From 40CM-4-69-5 sp036556905 (GTDB taxonomy: Bacteria > Methylomirabilota > Methylomirabilia > Rokubacteriales > CSP1-6), in NCBI GenBank assembly GCA_036556905.1, contig DATBIM010000156.1:62001-126000 (forward strand): 64,000 bases of DNA, in the 5' to 3' direction. Positions 50,842-59,222 of this stretch are shown piece by piece. The translations under genes were made by a program, and so were the position numbers. Every line of letters starts with the position of its first letter. Positions within the stretch are counted from its first letter, which is position 1. The notes beneath the pieces are model-generated. The model worked only from the letters and a program-made list of their open reading frames with translations, ran no database searches and was not told where the DNA came from.

Positions 50842-52020
50842 ATGAGCCGCTTGCGCGCCGCCGTCATCGTGCACTATCACGAGGTCAGCCTCAAGCGGGG
50901 CAACCGGCCGCTGTTCCTGCGTCACCTCGCCCGCAACCTGGCCCAGGCCACCGCCGATCTGGGCGGCGTGGCCGTGCGTCAGCTCTCGGGCCGGATCCTC
51001 CTCGAGCTCGACGGTGCCGAGCGCGCGGAGGCCGTGCGGGATCGCGCCGCGCGCGTGTGCGGCGTCAGCAGCGTGGCCGTGGCCTACCGGGTGCCATCCA
51101 CCGTGGAGGCCATGAAGCCGGCAGTCGCGCGGATCGTGGACGAGCGAGCGTTTCACACCTTCCGTATCTCGGCGCGTCGGGCCTTCCGGAGCTACCCGCT
51201 GACGTCCGTCGAGTTGAACCGTGCGCTGGGCGCCTTCGTCCTGGGCGGTCAGGCCAACGACGTCCGCGTGAAGCTGCGCGATCCCGAGCTGGAGATCCAC
51301 GTGGAGGTCCTGCCCGGCGAGACCTTTGTCTACGCCGATCCCGTCCCCGGCCCCGGGGGCCTGCCGGTGGGGGCCAGTGGAACGGTGGCCGCCCTGCTCT
51401 CGGGTGGCATCGACTCGCCCGTCGCGGCCTGGCGCATGATGAAGCGGGGCTGCCGGGTGATCTTCGTGCACTTCCACAGTGTTCCGTATCTGCCGGCGAC
51501 CTCGCAGGCCAAGGCCCGCGCGCTCGTCGAGCGTCTCACCCGGTGGCAGTACCGTTCCGAGCTCCTGCTGGTGCCGCTGGGGGAGATCCAGCGAGAGGTC
51601 GTGCTCAGCGTGCCCCCGCCGATCCGCGTGGTGGTGTACCGGCGCATGATGGTGCGGATCGCCGAGGCGCTGGGCCGCCTGATGGGGGCCCAGGCCCTGA
51701 CCACCGGCGAGAGCCTGGGCCAGGTGGCCTCGCAGACGCTCACCAACCTGGCCCGGATCGATGAGGTCGCCGGACTGCCCCTGCTCCGTCCGCTGGTGGG
51801 CATGGACAAGCTCGAGATCACGGCGGAGGCCCAGCGCCTGGGCACCTTCGAGATCTCCATCGAGCCCGACGCCGACTGTTGCACGCTGTTCGTTCCCCGG
51901 CATCCATCCACGCGGGTGAGCGCGGACGAGATTCGTGCGGCCGAGGCGCGCCTGGACATTCCCCGCCTGGTGGCGCAAGGGACGGAGGGCGCCGTCCGGG
52001 AGACCTTCGAGTTTCCGTGA
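50842..52020 (+). CDS. thiI: tRNA 4-thiouridine synthase / thiamine sulfur-transfer protein ThiI
   Basis: A 392-residue ThiI. It has an N-terminal ferredoxin-like region with YHEVSLKRGNRPLFLRHL near 11, a THUMP domain (about 60-160) and an adenylating PP-loop SGGIDSPVAAW near 190. The motif CCTLFVPRHPSTR near 345 is typical. The C-terminal rhodanese domain of E. coli ThiI (482 residues) is absent, as in the shorter Bacillus-type form, so persulfide must come from another protein. It overlaps the next gene by four bases. Confidence 0.93.
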   Translation: MSRLRAAVIVHYHEVSLKRGNRPLFLRHLARNLAQATADLGGVAVRQLSGRILLELDGAERAEAVRDRAARVCGVSSVAVAYRVPSTVEAMKPAVARIVDERAFHTFRISARRAFRSYPLTSVELNRALGAFVLGGQANDVRVKLRDPELEIHVEVLPGETFVYADPVPGPGGLPVGASGTVAALLSGGIDSPVAAWRMMKRGCRVIFVHFHSVPYLPATSQAKARALVERLTRWQYRSELLLVPLGEIQREVVLSVPPPIRVVVYRRMMVRIAEALGRLMGAQALTTGESLGQVASQTLTNLARIDEVAGLPLLRPLVGMDKLEITAEAQRLGTFEISIEPDADCCTLFVPRHPSTRVSADEIRAAEARLDIPRLVAQGTEGAVRETFEFP

Positions 52021-53399
52021 GCGCCTCGCTCACCTTTCACGGCGCGGCGGGAACGGTGACGGGGGCCAAGTTCCTCGTTCAGTCCAACGGCGCCCGGCTG
52101 CTGCTGGAGTGTGGCCTGTTTCAGGGGCCGCGCGAGCTTCGCGAGCGGAACTGGGCCGCGTTCCCCCAGCCGGCCGGGGAGCTTGGCGCGGTTTTGCTCT
52201 CCCACGCCCACCTCGACCACTCCGGCTATCTGCCCCGCCTCGTGCGGGACGGCTTCACCGGGCCGGTGTACTGTTCGCCGGGCACCGCTGACCTCCTCGC
52301 CATCATGCTCCCCGACGCTGCCCGCCTCGAGGAGGAAGAGGCCGCCTTCCGGAACAAGGTCCGGGCGACTCGGCATACGCCTGCGCTGCCGCTCTTCACC
52401 GCCGAGGATGCCGGGCGCGCGCTGGCTCTGCTCCGGCCGGTCGCATTCGGCGCGCGCTTCGTGCCCGCGCCGGGCCTCAGCGCTCGGTTCCGACCGTCCG
52501 GGCACATCCTGGGGGCGTCCACCGTCGAGCTGGAGCTGGGCGGCCGGCGGCTCGTGTACTCCGGGGATCTCGGCCGCTACGGCGTCCCCATCATGCAGGA
52601 TCCCGAGCCGGTGCGGCAGGCCGACACCCTGCTCGTGGAATCCACGTACGGCAACCGGCTCCACCCCGCGGACGACGGCACCGCGGTCATCGCCGCCGCA
52701 GTGCAGCGGGCCGCCGACCGCTGGGGCGCGCTGCTGGTTCCAGCCTTTGCCGTGGGTCGGACGCAGCAGCTGCTCTATCTCCTCCGCGAGCTCACGGAGC
52801 AGGGGCGCGTGCCCGCGCTACCCGTGTACCTCGACAGCCCCATGGCGGTGGCGGCCACCGTGGCGTACGCCCGCCATCCCGACGAGCACGACGAGGCGAT
52901 GGCCCAGGTGGCGGCCGCGGGCCGGCGGCCTCTCGTCCCGGCGCGCTTTCACCTGTCGGCCACCGCCGAGGACTCCAAGCGTCTCAACGCTCTCGAAGGA
53001 CCGTTCGTCGTGATCGCGGGAAGCGGCATGGCCACCGGGGGCCGGATCCTCCACCACCTCCGCCGGCGGCTCGGCGACGAGCGAACGACGGTACTGTTCG
53101 TGGGTTACCAGGCGGCCGGCACGAGAGGGCGGCTGCTCCGTGACGGAGCCAGCTCGATCCGGATCTTCGGCGAGGAGGTGGCGGTGCGCGCCAAGATCCT
53201 GGCCACCGATGCGTTATCCGCCCATGCCGACCGGCAGGAGATCCTTCGCTGGCTCGGGGCCTTCCAGCGGCCGCCCGGGGCAACCTATGCGGTCCACGGC
53301 GAGCCGCTGGCCGCGGCGGCCCTGTGCGAGGCGATCACCCGCGAGCTGGGCTGGCCCCGCGCCGCGGTCGCTGCCGACGGCGCCAGCACCTCGCTCTGA
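52017..53399 (+). CDS. Metallo-beta-lactamase/beta-CASP ribonuclease (YSH1/CPSF-like)
   Basis: A 460-residue MBL-fold protein of the beta-CASP RNase group. Motif 2 is SHAHLDHSGYLP near 61, with further metal ligands in SGHILGA near 163 and YSGDLGRYG near 184. The beta-CASP region has VESTYGNRLH and PAFAVGRTQQLL. Motifs B and C are GMATGGRILHHL near 345 and ALSAHADRQEI near 405, and the RMMBL-like C-terminus has VHGEP. Such enzymes process or degrade RNA. GTG at 52017 overlaps thiI. Precise RNA substrate unknown. Confidence 0.9.
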   Translation: MSASLTFHGAAGTVTGAKFLVQSNGARLLLECGLFQGPRELRERNWAAFPQPAGELGAVLLSHAHLDHSGYLPRLVRDGFTGPVYCSPGTADLLAIMLPDAARLEEEEAAFRNKVRATRHTPALPLFTAEDAGRALALLRPVAFGARFVPAPGLSARFRPSGHILGASTVELELGGRRLVYSGDLGRYGVPIMQDPEPVRQADTLLVESTYGNRLHPADDGTAVIAAAVQRAADRWGALLVPAFAVGRTQQLLYLLRELTEQGRVPALPVYLDSPMAVAATVAYARHPDEHDEAMAQVAAAGRRPLVPARFHLSATAEDSKRLNALEGPFVVIAGSGMATGGRILHHLRRRLGDERTTVLFVGYQAAGTRGRLLRDGASSIRIFGEEVAVRAKILATDALSAHADRQEILRWLGAFQRPPGATYAVHGEPLAAAALCEAITRELGWPRAAVAADGASTSL

Positions 53400-53403
53400 G
53401 CGG

Positions 53404-54132
53404 ATGCGACTGCGCGTCGTCGGGGACGCCGACGAGCTGGCCGCGGCCGCCGCCGAGCTCTTCCGCGACCGCATCCGGACCAACCCCGAGTTGGCGGTGG
53501 CCGTGCCGGCCGGGCGCACGCCGAGACGGATGTACGCGCTGCTGCGAGCGCTGCAGGCCCGAGACCCTGTCGATTGCTCGCGACTGCGCGTGTTCTCGGT
53601 GGACGAGCTGTGCCCACCCGCCCCTGGGGACGGCTATTTCTGGCGGCAGGTGCGTCACGAGTTTCTGGCCTGGTCGGGGGTGGAGCCCGAGCGCTGTCAT
53701 CCCTTCTGCGTCGAGGCCAGCGACCTCGAGGAGATGTGCCGTAGCTACGAGAGGACGATCGCCGAGTGCGGGGGCCTGGACCTGGTGATGCTGGGCCTGG
53801 GGCCCAACGCCCACCTGGCATCCAACGAGCCGGGTGGTCCCCTGGATTCCCGGACACGACCGGTGACGCTACTGCCCGATACCGTCGCCTACATCCGGAC
53901 GGACGGGGTGAACCTCGCCCTGGCCGGCGGCGCCGTCGCGGACCGGGCGGTCACGCTCGGCCTGGCCACCATTCTGGCGGCACGCGAAGTGGTCGTGCTG
54001 GTGAGCGGCCCGGCCAAGCGGGCGGCGGTGGTCCAACTCCTGGAGGAGCCGATCACGCCCCGGACGCCGGCGTCCGTGCTCCGGCGTCATCCGCGGTGCA
54101 CGATCCTGGCGGACCGTGACGCCGCCCCCTGA
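53404..54132 (+). CDS. NagB/6-phosphogluconolactonase-like protein, altered active site
   Basis: A 242-residue protein of the NagB/PGL/RpiA-like superfamily. VPAGRTPRRMYALLRAL near 40, FSVDEL at 64-69 with Asp67, and GLGPNAHLASNEPGG from 131 align with glucosamine-6-phosphate deaminase. That family normally has DGH where this has NAH: Asn135 replaces a catalytic Asp, while His137 and Glu142 remain. 6-phosphogluconolactonases also usually keep DGH. It may be a deaminase or lactonase with altered catalysis, or a non-enzymatic sugar-phosphate-binding protein. It is 4 bases after the RNase gene. Confidence 0.75.
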   Translation: MRLRVVGDADELAAAAAELFRDRIRTNPELAVAVPAGRTPRRMYALLRALQARDPVDCSRLRVFSVDELCPPAPGDGYFWRQVRHEFLAWSGVEPERCHPFCVEASDLEEMCRSYERTIAECGGLDLVMLGLGPNAHLASNEPGGPLDSRTRPVTLLPDTVAYIRTDGVNLALAGGAVADRAVTLGLATILAAREVVVLVSGPAKRAAVVQLLEEPITPRTPASVLRRHPRCTILADRDAAP

Positions 54133-54161
54133 GCGGGCGCCGCCCCCGACATCTTGGTGGC

Positions 54162-54191
54162 TTGACACGCCACACCCCCCACCAGTATGGT
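54162..54191 (+). promoter_or_regulatory. Promoter of rpiB-glyA-nrdR
   Basis: TTGACA (54162-54167), an 18-base spacer and TATGGT (54186-54191). The -35 is perfect. The ATG of rpiB begins 9 bases after the -10, and no Shine-Dalgarno is present, so transcription starting near 54198 would give a leader of only a few bases or none. Confidence 0.7.
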
Positions 54192-54200
54192 TGGCGGGAC

Positions 54201-54677
54201 ATGACGGTCATCGCGCTCGGAGCCGACCACGCCGGCTTCGTCCTCAAGGAGGAGTTAAAGCTCTGGCTCACGGCGCGAGGCCACGAAGTGCTCGATTTCG
54301 GGACGAATTCGGTTGAGGTTGTCGACTACCCTGACTACGCCGTCCTGGTGGCCGAGGCCGTGACCCGGGGCTCGGCGGCCCAGGGGGTGCTCGTGTGCGG
54401 TACGGGCATCGGGATGGCCATCGCCGCCAACAAGGTCCGCGGCGCCCGCGCCGCGCCATGCAGCGACGTCGAGGCGGCCAGGATGAGCCGCGAGCACAAC
54501 GACGCGAACATTCTCACCCTGGGCGCTCGCGTGCTCCCGCGTGAGGGCGCGTTCGGCATCCTCGAGACCTGGCTGAAGACCGACTTCGGCGGGGGGCGTC
54601 ACAGCCGTCGAGTGGAGAAGCTCACTGCCCTCGAGCGTCTGGCCTGGAACGAAGGCCCACGTGCGTCGGCTCGCTGA
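54201..54677 (+). CDS. rpiB: Ribose-5-phosphate isomerase B
   Basis: A 158-residue RpiB interconverting ribose 5-phosphate and ribulose 5-phosphate. The phosphate-binding start reads IALGADHAGFVLKEEL with Asp9 and His10. The catalytic Cys is in LVCGTGIGMAIAANK near 66, followed by SREHNDANILTLGAR. The ATG at 54201 fits the family N-terminus; the in-frame upstream codons lie in the promoter. Its product feeds PRPP synthesis, in keeping with the nearby purine genes. It overlaps glyA by 17 bases. Confidence 0.95.
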   Translation: MTVIALGADHAGFVLKEELKLWLTARGHEVLDFGTNSVEVVDYPDYAVLVAEAVTRGSAAQGVLVCGTGIGMAIAANKVRGARAAPCSDVEAARMSREHNDANILTLGARVLPREGAFGILETWLKTDFGGGRHSRRVEKLTALERLAWNEGPRASAR

Positions 54678-55908
54678 GGTCGATCCCGACATCGCCAAGG
54701 CCCTCCGCGAGGAGGCCCAGCGCCAGCATCGGAATCTCGAGCTGATCGCCTCGGAGAACTTCGTGTCCGAGGCGGTGCTGGAAGCGCTGGGCTCGGTCAT
54801 GACCAACAAGTACGCCGAGGGCTATCCCGGTCGGCGCTACTACGGCGGCTGCGAGGTGGTCGACGTCGCCGAGGAGTTGGCCATCAGCCGGGCCAAGGAG
54901 CTCTTCGGCGCCGAGCACGCTAACGTGCAGCCCCACTCGGGCGCCCAGGCCAACATGGCCGTGTACTTCGCCGTGCTGAAGCCGGGCGACACGGTCCTCG
55001 GTCCCAACCTCTCCCACGGCGGGCACCTCACGGCGGGCAGCCCGGTGAATTACTCCGGCAAGCTCTACACCATCGTCCCCTATGGCGTGCGCCGAGACAC
55101 CGAGCGCATCGACCTCGACCAGCTCCGCGACCTGGCCCGGCAGCACCGGCCCCGGATGATCATCGCGGGCGGGTCGGCGTTCCCGCGGGCCATCGACTTC
55201 GCGCCCTTCGGCGAGATCGCCCGCGAGGTGGGTGCGGTCCTCATGGCCGACATCGCCCATCCGGCCGGGCTGGTGGCCGCTGGCCTGCACCCCTCGCCGA
55301 TCGACCACGCCGACTTCGTCACGACGACGACGCACAAGACCCTCCGCGGGCCGCGCGGCGGCATGATCATGTGTCGAGCCAAGGACGCGGCGACCCTGGA
55401 CAAGGTCGTCATGCCGGGGGTGCAGGGTGGGCCGCTGATGCACGTGATCGCCGCCAAGGCGGTGGCCTTCCGAGAGGCGCTCACGCCGGAGTGGCGGGTC
55501 TATCAGCGCCAGATCGTCCAGAATGCGGCGGCGCTGGCCGAGGCCCTCCTGGCCCGCGGGTATCGATTGGTCAGCGGCGGTACCGACACTCATCTGCTGC
55601 TCGTCGATCTCACCGCGCGGAACATCACCGGCAAGGACGCCCAGGAGGCCCTCGATCGGGCCTGGATCACGGCCAACAAGAACACGATCCCCTTCGACAC
55701 CCGCAGTCCCATGGTGACGAGCGGAATCCGGCTGGGCACCCCGGCCGTCACCACGCGGGGGATGCGGGAGCCCGAGATGGCGACGATCGCCGAGCTCATC
55801 GACCGGGTGCTCACCGGCCGCGGGGCTGCGGCCGTGGAGGCCCGGGTCCGCGGCGAGGTTCAGGAGCTGACGAGCCGGTTCCCGCTGTATCCCGACCGCC
55901 TCAAGTGA
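54661..55908 (+). CDS. glyA: Serine hydroxymethyltransferase
   Basis: A 415-residue PLP enzyme interconverting serine and glycine with transfer of a one-carbon unit to tetrahydrofolate. Features are LELIASENFVSEAVLEALGS near 26, YAEGYPGRRYYGGCE near 51, ADIAHPAGLVAAG near 200 and the PLP-Lys motif TTTTHKTLRGPRGG near 225. It supplies glycine and formyl-folate precursors for purine synthesis. GTG at 54661 lies inside rpiB. Confidence 0.96.
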   Translation: MRRLAEVDPDIAKALREEAQRQHRNLELIASENFVSEAVLEALGSVMTNKYAEGYPGRRYYGGCEVVDVAEELAISRAKELFGAEHANVQPHSGAQANMAVYFAVLKPGDTVLGPNLSHGGHLTAGSPVNYSGKLYTIVPYGVRRDTERIDLDQLRDLARQHRPRMIIAGGSAFPRAIDFAPFGEIAREVGAVLMADIAHPAGLVAAGLHPSPIDHADFVTTTTHKTLRGPRGGMIMCRAKDAATLDKVVMPGVQGGPLMHVIAAKAVAFREALTPEWRVYQRQIVQNAAALAEALLARGYRLVSGGTDTHLLLVDLTARNITGKDAQEALDRAWITANKNTIPFDTRSPMVTSGIRLGTPAVTTRGMREPEMATIAELIDRVLTGRGAAAVEARVRGEVQELTSRFPLYPDRLK

Positions 55909-55921
55909 GGGGAGGGGCCCG

Positions 55922-56443
55922 ATGAAGTGTCCGTTCTGCGGTCACACCGAGGACCGGGTCGTGGACTCCCGGGTTGGCCGGGAGGGGGAGTTCATCCGGC
56001 GCCGCCGGGAGTGCCTCAAGTGCCACCGTCGCTACACGACCTACGAGTACATCGAGGACGTCCTGCCGCACGTGGTCAAGCGCGATGGGCGCCGAGAGCC
56101 GTTCGATCGCCAGAAGCTGCGGAGCTCCATCCTCAAGGCGTGCGAGAAGCGCTCGGTCGGCGTGCAGAAGGTGGACGACATCGTGGCCGACATCGAGGCT
56201 CGGCTCCACGAGCGCGCCGAGAAGGAGACCTCCAGCATGGAGCTGGGCGACATGGTCATGGAGCATCTCAAGCGGCTCGACCAGGTCGCTTACGTGCGCT
56301 TCGCCTCGGTCTACCGGCAGTTCCAGGACGTCTCGCAGTTCTCGGAGACCGTCAACCAGCTCAAGGGGCTCCTCAAGGAGGACAAGGTCAAGCCTCCGAT
56401 CCTCCCCAAGCCCCGCGTGCTCGCCAAGACCACCACCAAATAG
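55922..56443 (+). CDS. nrdR: Transcriptional repressor NrdR
   Basis: A 173-residue NrdR, the nucleotide-sensing repressor of ribonucleotide reductase genes. The N-terminal zinc ribbon has the pairs CPFC and CLKC at residues 3-6 and 31-34. The ATP-cone domain begins at VVKRDGRREPFDRQKL near 51 and ends near 140. The tail is a basic extension. The glyA-nrdR neighbourhood is widely conserved. The start ATG at 55922 is preceded by GAGGGGAGG at 55908-55915. Confidence 0.96.
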   Translation: MKCPFCGHTEDRVVDSRVGREGEFIRRRRECLKCHRRYTTYEYIEDVLPHVVKRDGRREPFDRQKLRSSILKACEKRSVGVQKVDDIVADIEARLHERAEKETSSMELGDMVMEHLKRLDQVAYVRFASVYRQFQDVSQFSETVNQLKGLLKEDKVKPPILPKPRVLAKTTTK

Positions 56444-56504
56444 CCAGCAGCGGCCAGACCCAAGCGCGTGGGGGTCCCAGGCCGCCTCGACCCCATCGGT
56501 GGGG

Positions 56505-56523
56505 CGGGCCGCCGGGCGGCCCG
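56505..56523 (+). terminator. Possible terminator after nrdR
   Basis: CGGGCCGCC and GGCGGCCCG pair perfectly around a single G (functionally an 8-base-pair stem with a 3-base loop), followed by TGGTTT. A short GC-rich stem with a poor T-run. It ends 4 bases before the -35 of the next promoter. Confidence 0.4.
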
Positions 56524-56527
56524 TGGT

Positions 56528-56557
56528 TTGACAACGGCAAGAGGCGGGTGATAGCGT
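56528..56557 (+). promoter_or_regulatory. Promoter of the radical SAM gene
   Basis: TTGACA (56528-56533) is a perfect -35. With an 18-base spacer the -10 is TAGCGT (56552-56557); ATAGCG with 17 bases is the alternative. Both -10 candidates are weak. Transcription would begin near 56564, giving a 44-base leader with a TTGAGGAGA Shine-Dalgarno. Confidence 0.55.
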
Positions 56558-56607
56558 GTGGCCAGCTTCTGATCACCTGGCCCACCACCCTTGAGGAGAT
56601 CTCGCCC

Positions 56608-58428
56608 ATGAGGCGTGCGCTCAAAAAGCTGGTCTTCGTGGAGCCGAAGTCGACCCACCTGCACATCTATAGCCGCGTGTGTATTCCTCGGCTCGGCTCG
56701 GTGCTGCTGGCGACGATCATGCGCGGCCGGGGCTACGAGACCCGCACCTACATCGAGGACATTCATGCCCTCGACATGCCGGACATCCTCTCGGCCGATC
56801 TCGTGGGGATCTCGGCCATCACCTCCACCGCGCCCCAGTCCTACCGTCTGGCCGACAAGGTGCGCGAGGCGGGCGGGGTCGTGGTCATGGGCGGCACCCA
56901 TACCAGCTTCCTCCCCGAGGAAGGGCTGCAGCACGCCGATTTCGTGGTCCGCGGCGAGGGGGAGTTCGCGTTCCAGGAGCTGGTCGAGGCGATCGAGCGC
57001 GGGGGAGGCTTCGAGAAGATCCAGAACCTGTCGTATCTGGCCGAGGGCCGGGCCGTGCACAACCCCGAGCGGGCCAAGATCCCCAACCTGGACGTCAACC
57101 CCATCCCCGACTACAACCTCATCAAGGGCTGGAAGCCGGGGGGCGTCATCTCCATCGCCACCTCCCGGGGCTGCCCGTTCTCGTGCACCTTCTGCTCGGT
57201 GCCGGGGATGTACGGCCACGCCTTCCGCACCCACTCGATCGGGCGGGTGCTGGACGAGCTCGCCGTGCACAAGGACGCTCTCTACGCCTTCTTCGCCGAC
57301 GACATCTTCACGGCGAACAAGAAGCGGGTGAAGGAGCTGCTACGCGGGATGATCGACCGCGGGCTCACCCCGGAGTGGGGCGCTCAGGTGCGGACGGAGA
57401 CGGTGGACGATCCCGAGCTGTTGCAGCTCATGCGCGACTCCAACTGCTTCAACGTGTACGTGGGCTTCGAGTCCATCAACCCCCGGACGCTGAAGCTGTT
57501 CCAGAAGAAGCAGGACCTGGCCAAGATCGAGCGGTCCATCGAGCGCTTCCACGCCCACAAGATCCGGATCCACGGGATGTTCGTGGTGGGCTCGGACGAG
57601 GACGACCTGGAGACGATCGACGCCACCGCGGAGTTCGCCCTCAAGCACGACATCGACTCCGTCCAGTTCATGATCCTGACTCCCATTCCCGGCTCGCCGG
57701 ACTGGGACACCCTGTACGCCCAGGGCGACAAGTACGTGATCAACCGGAACTGGACCTTCTACGATGGCCACCACACGGTGCACCAGCCCCGTCGCATGTC
57801 GCCCTATGAGCTGCAGATGGCGGCGATCAACGCCATGGGCAAGTTCTACTCCTGGCGCGGCATCGCGCAGAAGCTCCTCAAGGGCGACATCTACTACACG
57901 ACGATCCGGTACTGGGGCAAGAAGATGATCCGGCAGTGGTGGAAGGACGAGGACAACCGGGCCTACGTCGGGTGGCTGCGCGACCAGCTCTACGCCGATG
58001 CCCGGCAGCTGGGCCACCGGAGCATGAAATCGGTGGGGCTGCCCGAAGTCCTGCTGCAGGACTCGGTAGGTCGCCTGCTGCAGCGATTCCTGGGCGAGCT
58101 GGGGGTGACCGTGGTCCCCCTCGCCGAGGCCGCTCTGGAGGGCGCTGCCCGGGCCCGGCAGACGACGATCGACTGCCTCATCACCCCCATGGTCAAGCGA
58201 GCCGCCCAGGAGCGCGAGGAGTTCTACAGCCGGCTCACCGCGGTCAGCGCGGCGCTGCACGAGCAGTGGGACAAGCTGCCCAAGGTGAGCTTCCCGCTCA
58301 TCGAAGGTCAGGGGCCGGTGTTCGAGCCCTTCGCCAAGATCGGCCTGCTCTTCACCCGCAACCTGGACCGCATCCGGACCGCGTACCGGGACGCCGGCGT
58401 GGCCGAAGGTCTCTGGGAAGCGGCGTAG
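56608..58428 (+). CDS. Cobalamin-binding radical SAM enzyme
   Basis: A 606-residue B12-dependent radical SAM protein. Residues 1-150 form a cobalamin-binding-like domain (VFVEPKSTHLHIYSRV; GGVVVMGGTHTSFLPEEG), without a clear DxHxxG motif. The [4Fe-4S] SAM motif is CPFSCTFC with Cys189, Cys193 and Cys196. The barrel contains FFADDIFTANKKRV and FVVGSDEDDLETID. About 190 C-terminal residues after 420 are unassigned and helical. The family includes methylases, BchE-like cyclases and hopanoid-modifying enzymes; substrate is unknown. It has its own promoter and appears monocistronic. Confidence 0.85.
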   Translation: MRRALKKLVFVEPKSTHLHIYSRVCIPRLGSVLLATIMRGRGYETRTYIEDIHALDMPDILSADLVGISAITSTAPQSYRLADKVREAGGVVVMGGTHTSFLPEEGLQHADFVVRGEGEFAFQELVEAIERGGGFEKIQNLSYLAEGRAVHNPERAKIPNLDVNPIPDYNLIKGWKPGGVISIATSRGCPFSCTFCSVPGMYGHAFRTHSIGRVLDELAVHKDALYAFFADDIFTANKKRVKELLRGMIDRGLTPEWGAQVRTETVDDPELLQLMRDSNCFNVYVGFESINPRTLKLFQKKQDLAKIERSIERFHAHKIRIHGMFVVGSDEDDLETIDATAEFALKHDIDSVQFMILTPIPGSPDWDTLYAQGDKYVINRNWTFYDGHHTVHQPRRMSPYELQMAAINAMGKFYSWRGIAQKLLKGDIYYTTIRYWGKKMIRQWWKDEDNRAYVGWLRDQLYADARQLGHRSMKSVGLPEVLLQDSVGRLLQRFLGELGVTVVPLAEAALEGAARARQTTIDCLITPMVKRAAQEREEFYSRLTAVSAALHEQWDKLPKVSFPLIEGQGPVFEPFAKIGLLFTRNLDRIRTAYRDAGVAEGLWEAA

Positions 58429-58449
58429 CGCGGCCGGCCGCTCGCCGAC

Positions 58450-59133
58450 CTAGGACTCTCGGGTCTCCTTGATCGTGGAGGGCCGCCGGTGATGGCGGCG
58501 CCGCACGAATTCCTCGTTGAGCGGGACCCCTTTCTTGCACAGGGGACACTCCCGCGGGTTGTACGTCGGGAAATCCCGGCTCACCAGGCTGAACACGGGC
58601 TTGCCATCGAGATTGACCGACGTGCGGCGCCAGAGGCAACCGATCCCCACGATCTCGGCGCCGAGCTGCTCCACCAGGTCGATGAGCAACTTGAGGGTCG
58701 TGCCCGTGGACACCAGGTCTTCGATTAACAGCACCCGCGTGCCTTCGCGGAGGAGCCGCTGAAACTCGACGGGTAGCGAGACCCGGCGCTTGCCGGCGGC
58801 CATGCCCTTGGTGCCGTAGAGGACGATCGGGCGGGAGGGGTGGGCCCGGGCGACGCAGTGGGAGAGGATCAGCGCGCCCGGGCCGGTGGAGAGCACCACG
58901 TCCACCGGCCACTGCGCGAAGTGTTTGGCGATCACCGCCCCCAGGCCCTCGGTGAACGAGGGTTCCGTGGTCACCAGGGTCTTCTCGATGTACTCGCTGG
59001 TGTGCTGCCCCGACGGCAGCAGCACGTGATCGTTGGCGTGGTAGGCGCCCGTCCGCTTCAGGATCTCCAGATGGATTTTCTCGCGAACCTCCGCCTCGAC
59101 TGCCGAGGGATCCTTGCGGGGTGCGACGGGCAT
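58450..59133 (-). CDS. pyrE: Orotate phosphoribosyltransferase-like protein
   Basis: A 227-residue type I phosphoribosyltransferase. The PRPP loop is LLIEDLVSTGTTLKLL near 137. The N-terminal segment GAYHANDHVLLPSGQHTSEYIEK (read as LLPSGQHTSEYIEK) and the C-terminal ECPLCKKGVPL near 198 resemble orotate PRTases of thermophile type, which end with such a CxxC. Formation of OMP from orotate is the likely role, though a related purine or regulatory PRTase is possible. AAAAGGAGG lies 7 bases before the ATG on the minus strand. It is convergent with the radical SAM gene and divergent from tsaB. Confidence 0.8.
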   Translation of the reverse strand: MPVAPRKDPSAVEAEVREKIHLEILKRTGAYHANDHVLLPSGQHTSEYIEKTLVTTEPSFTEGLGAVIAKHFAQWPVDVVLSTGPGALILSHCVARAHPSRPIVLYGTKGMAAGKRRVSLPVEFQRLLREGTRVLLIEDLVSTGTTLKLLIDLVEQLGAEIVGIGCLWRRTSVNLDGKPVFSLVSRDFPTYNPRECPLCKKGVPLNEEFVRRRHHRRPSTIKETRES

Positions 59134-59153
59134 CCGACGGCCTCCTTTTGCGC

Positions 59154-59159
59154 ATTATC
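59154..59159 (-). promoter_or_regulatory. -10 candidate for the PyrE-like gene
   Basis: On the minus strand GATAAT lies about 20 bases upstream of the start codon, just before the AAAAGGAGG ribosome-binding site. It has 5 of 6 consensus bases, but no -35 is seen. It shares an 89-base divergent region with tsaB. Confidence 0.35.
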
Positions 59160-59206
59160 GCACGCCGGCGGTGTCCGGCGCCGGGCCCGCGACTCCGCCG
59201 GCCGCA

Positions 59207-59215
59207 TGCTAGACT
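59207..59215 (+). promoter_or_regulatory. Extended -10 ahead of tsaB
   Basis: TG-C-TAGACT is an extended -10 (TGnTAnnnT). It ends 7 bases before the tsaB GTG, which has no Shine-Dalgarno. No -35 is visible, which extended -10 promoters can tolerate. Predicts a leaderless tsaB message. Confidence 0.45.
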
Positions 59216-59222
59216 GGCGCGC

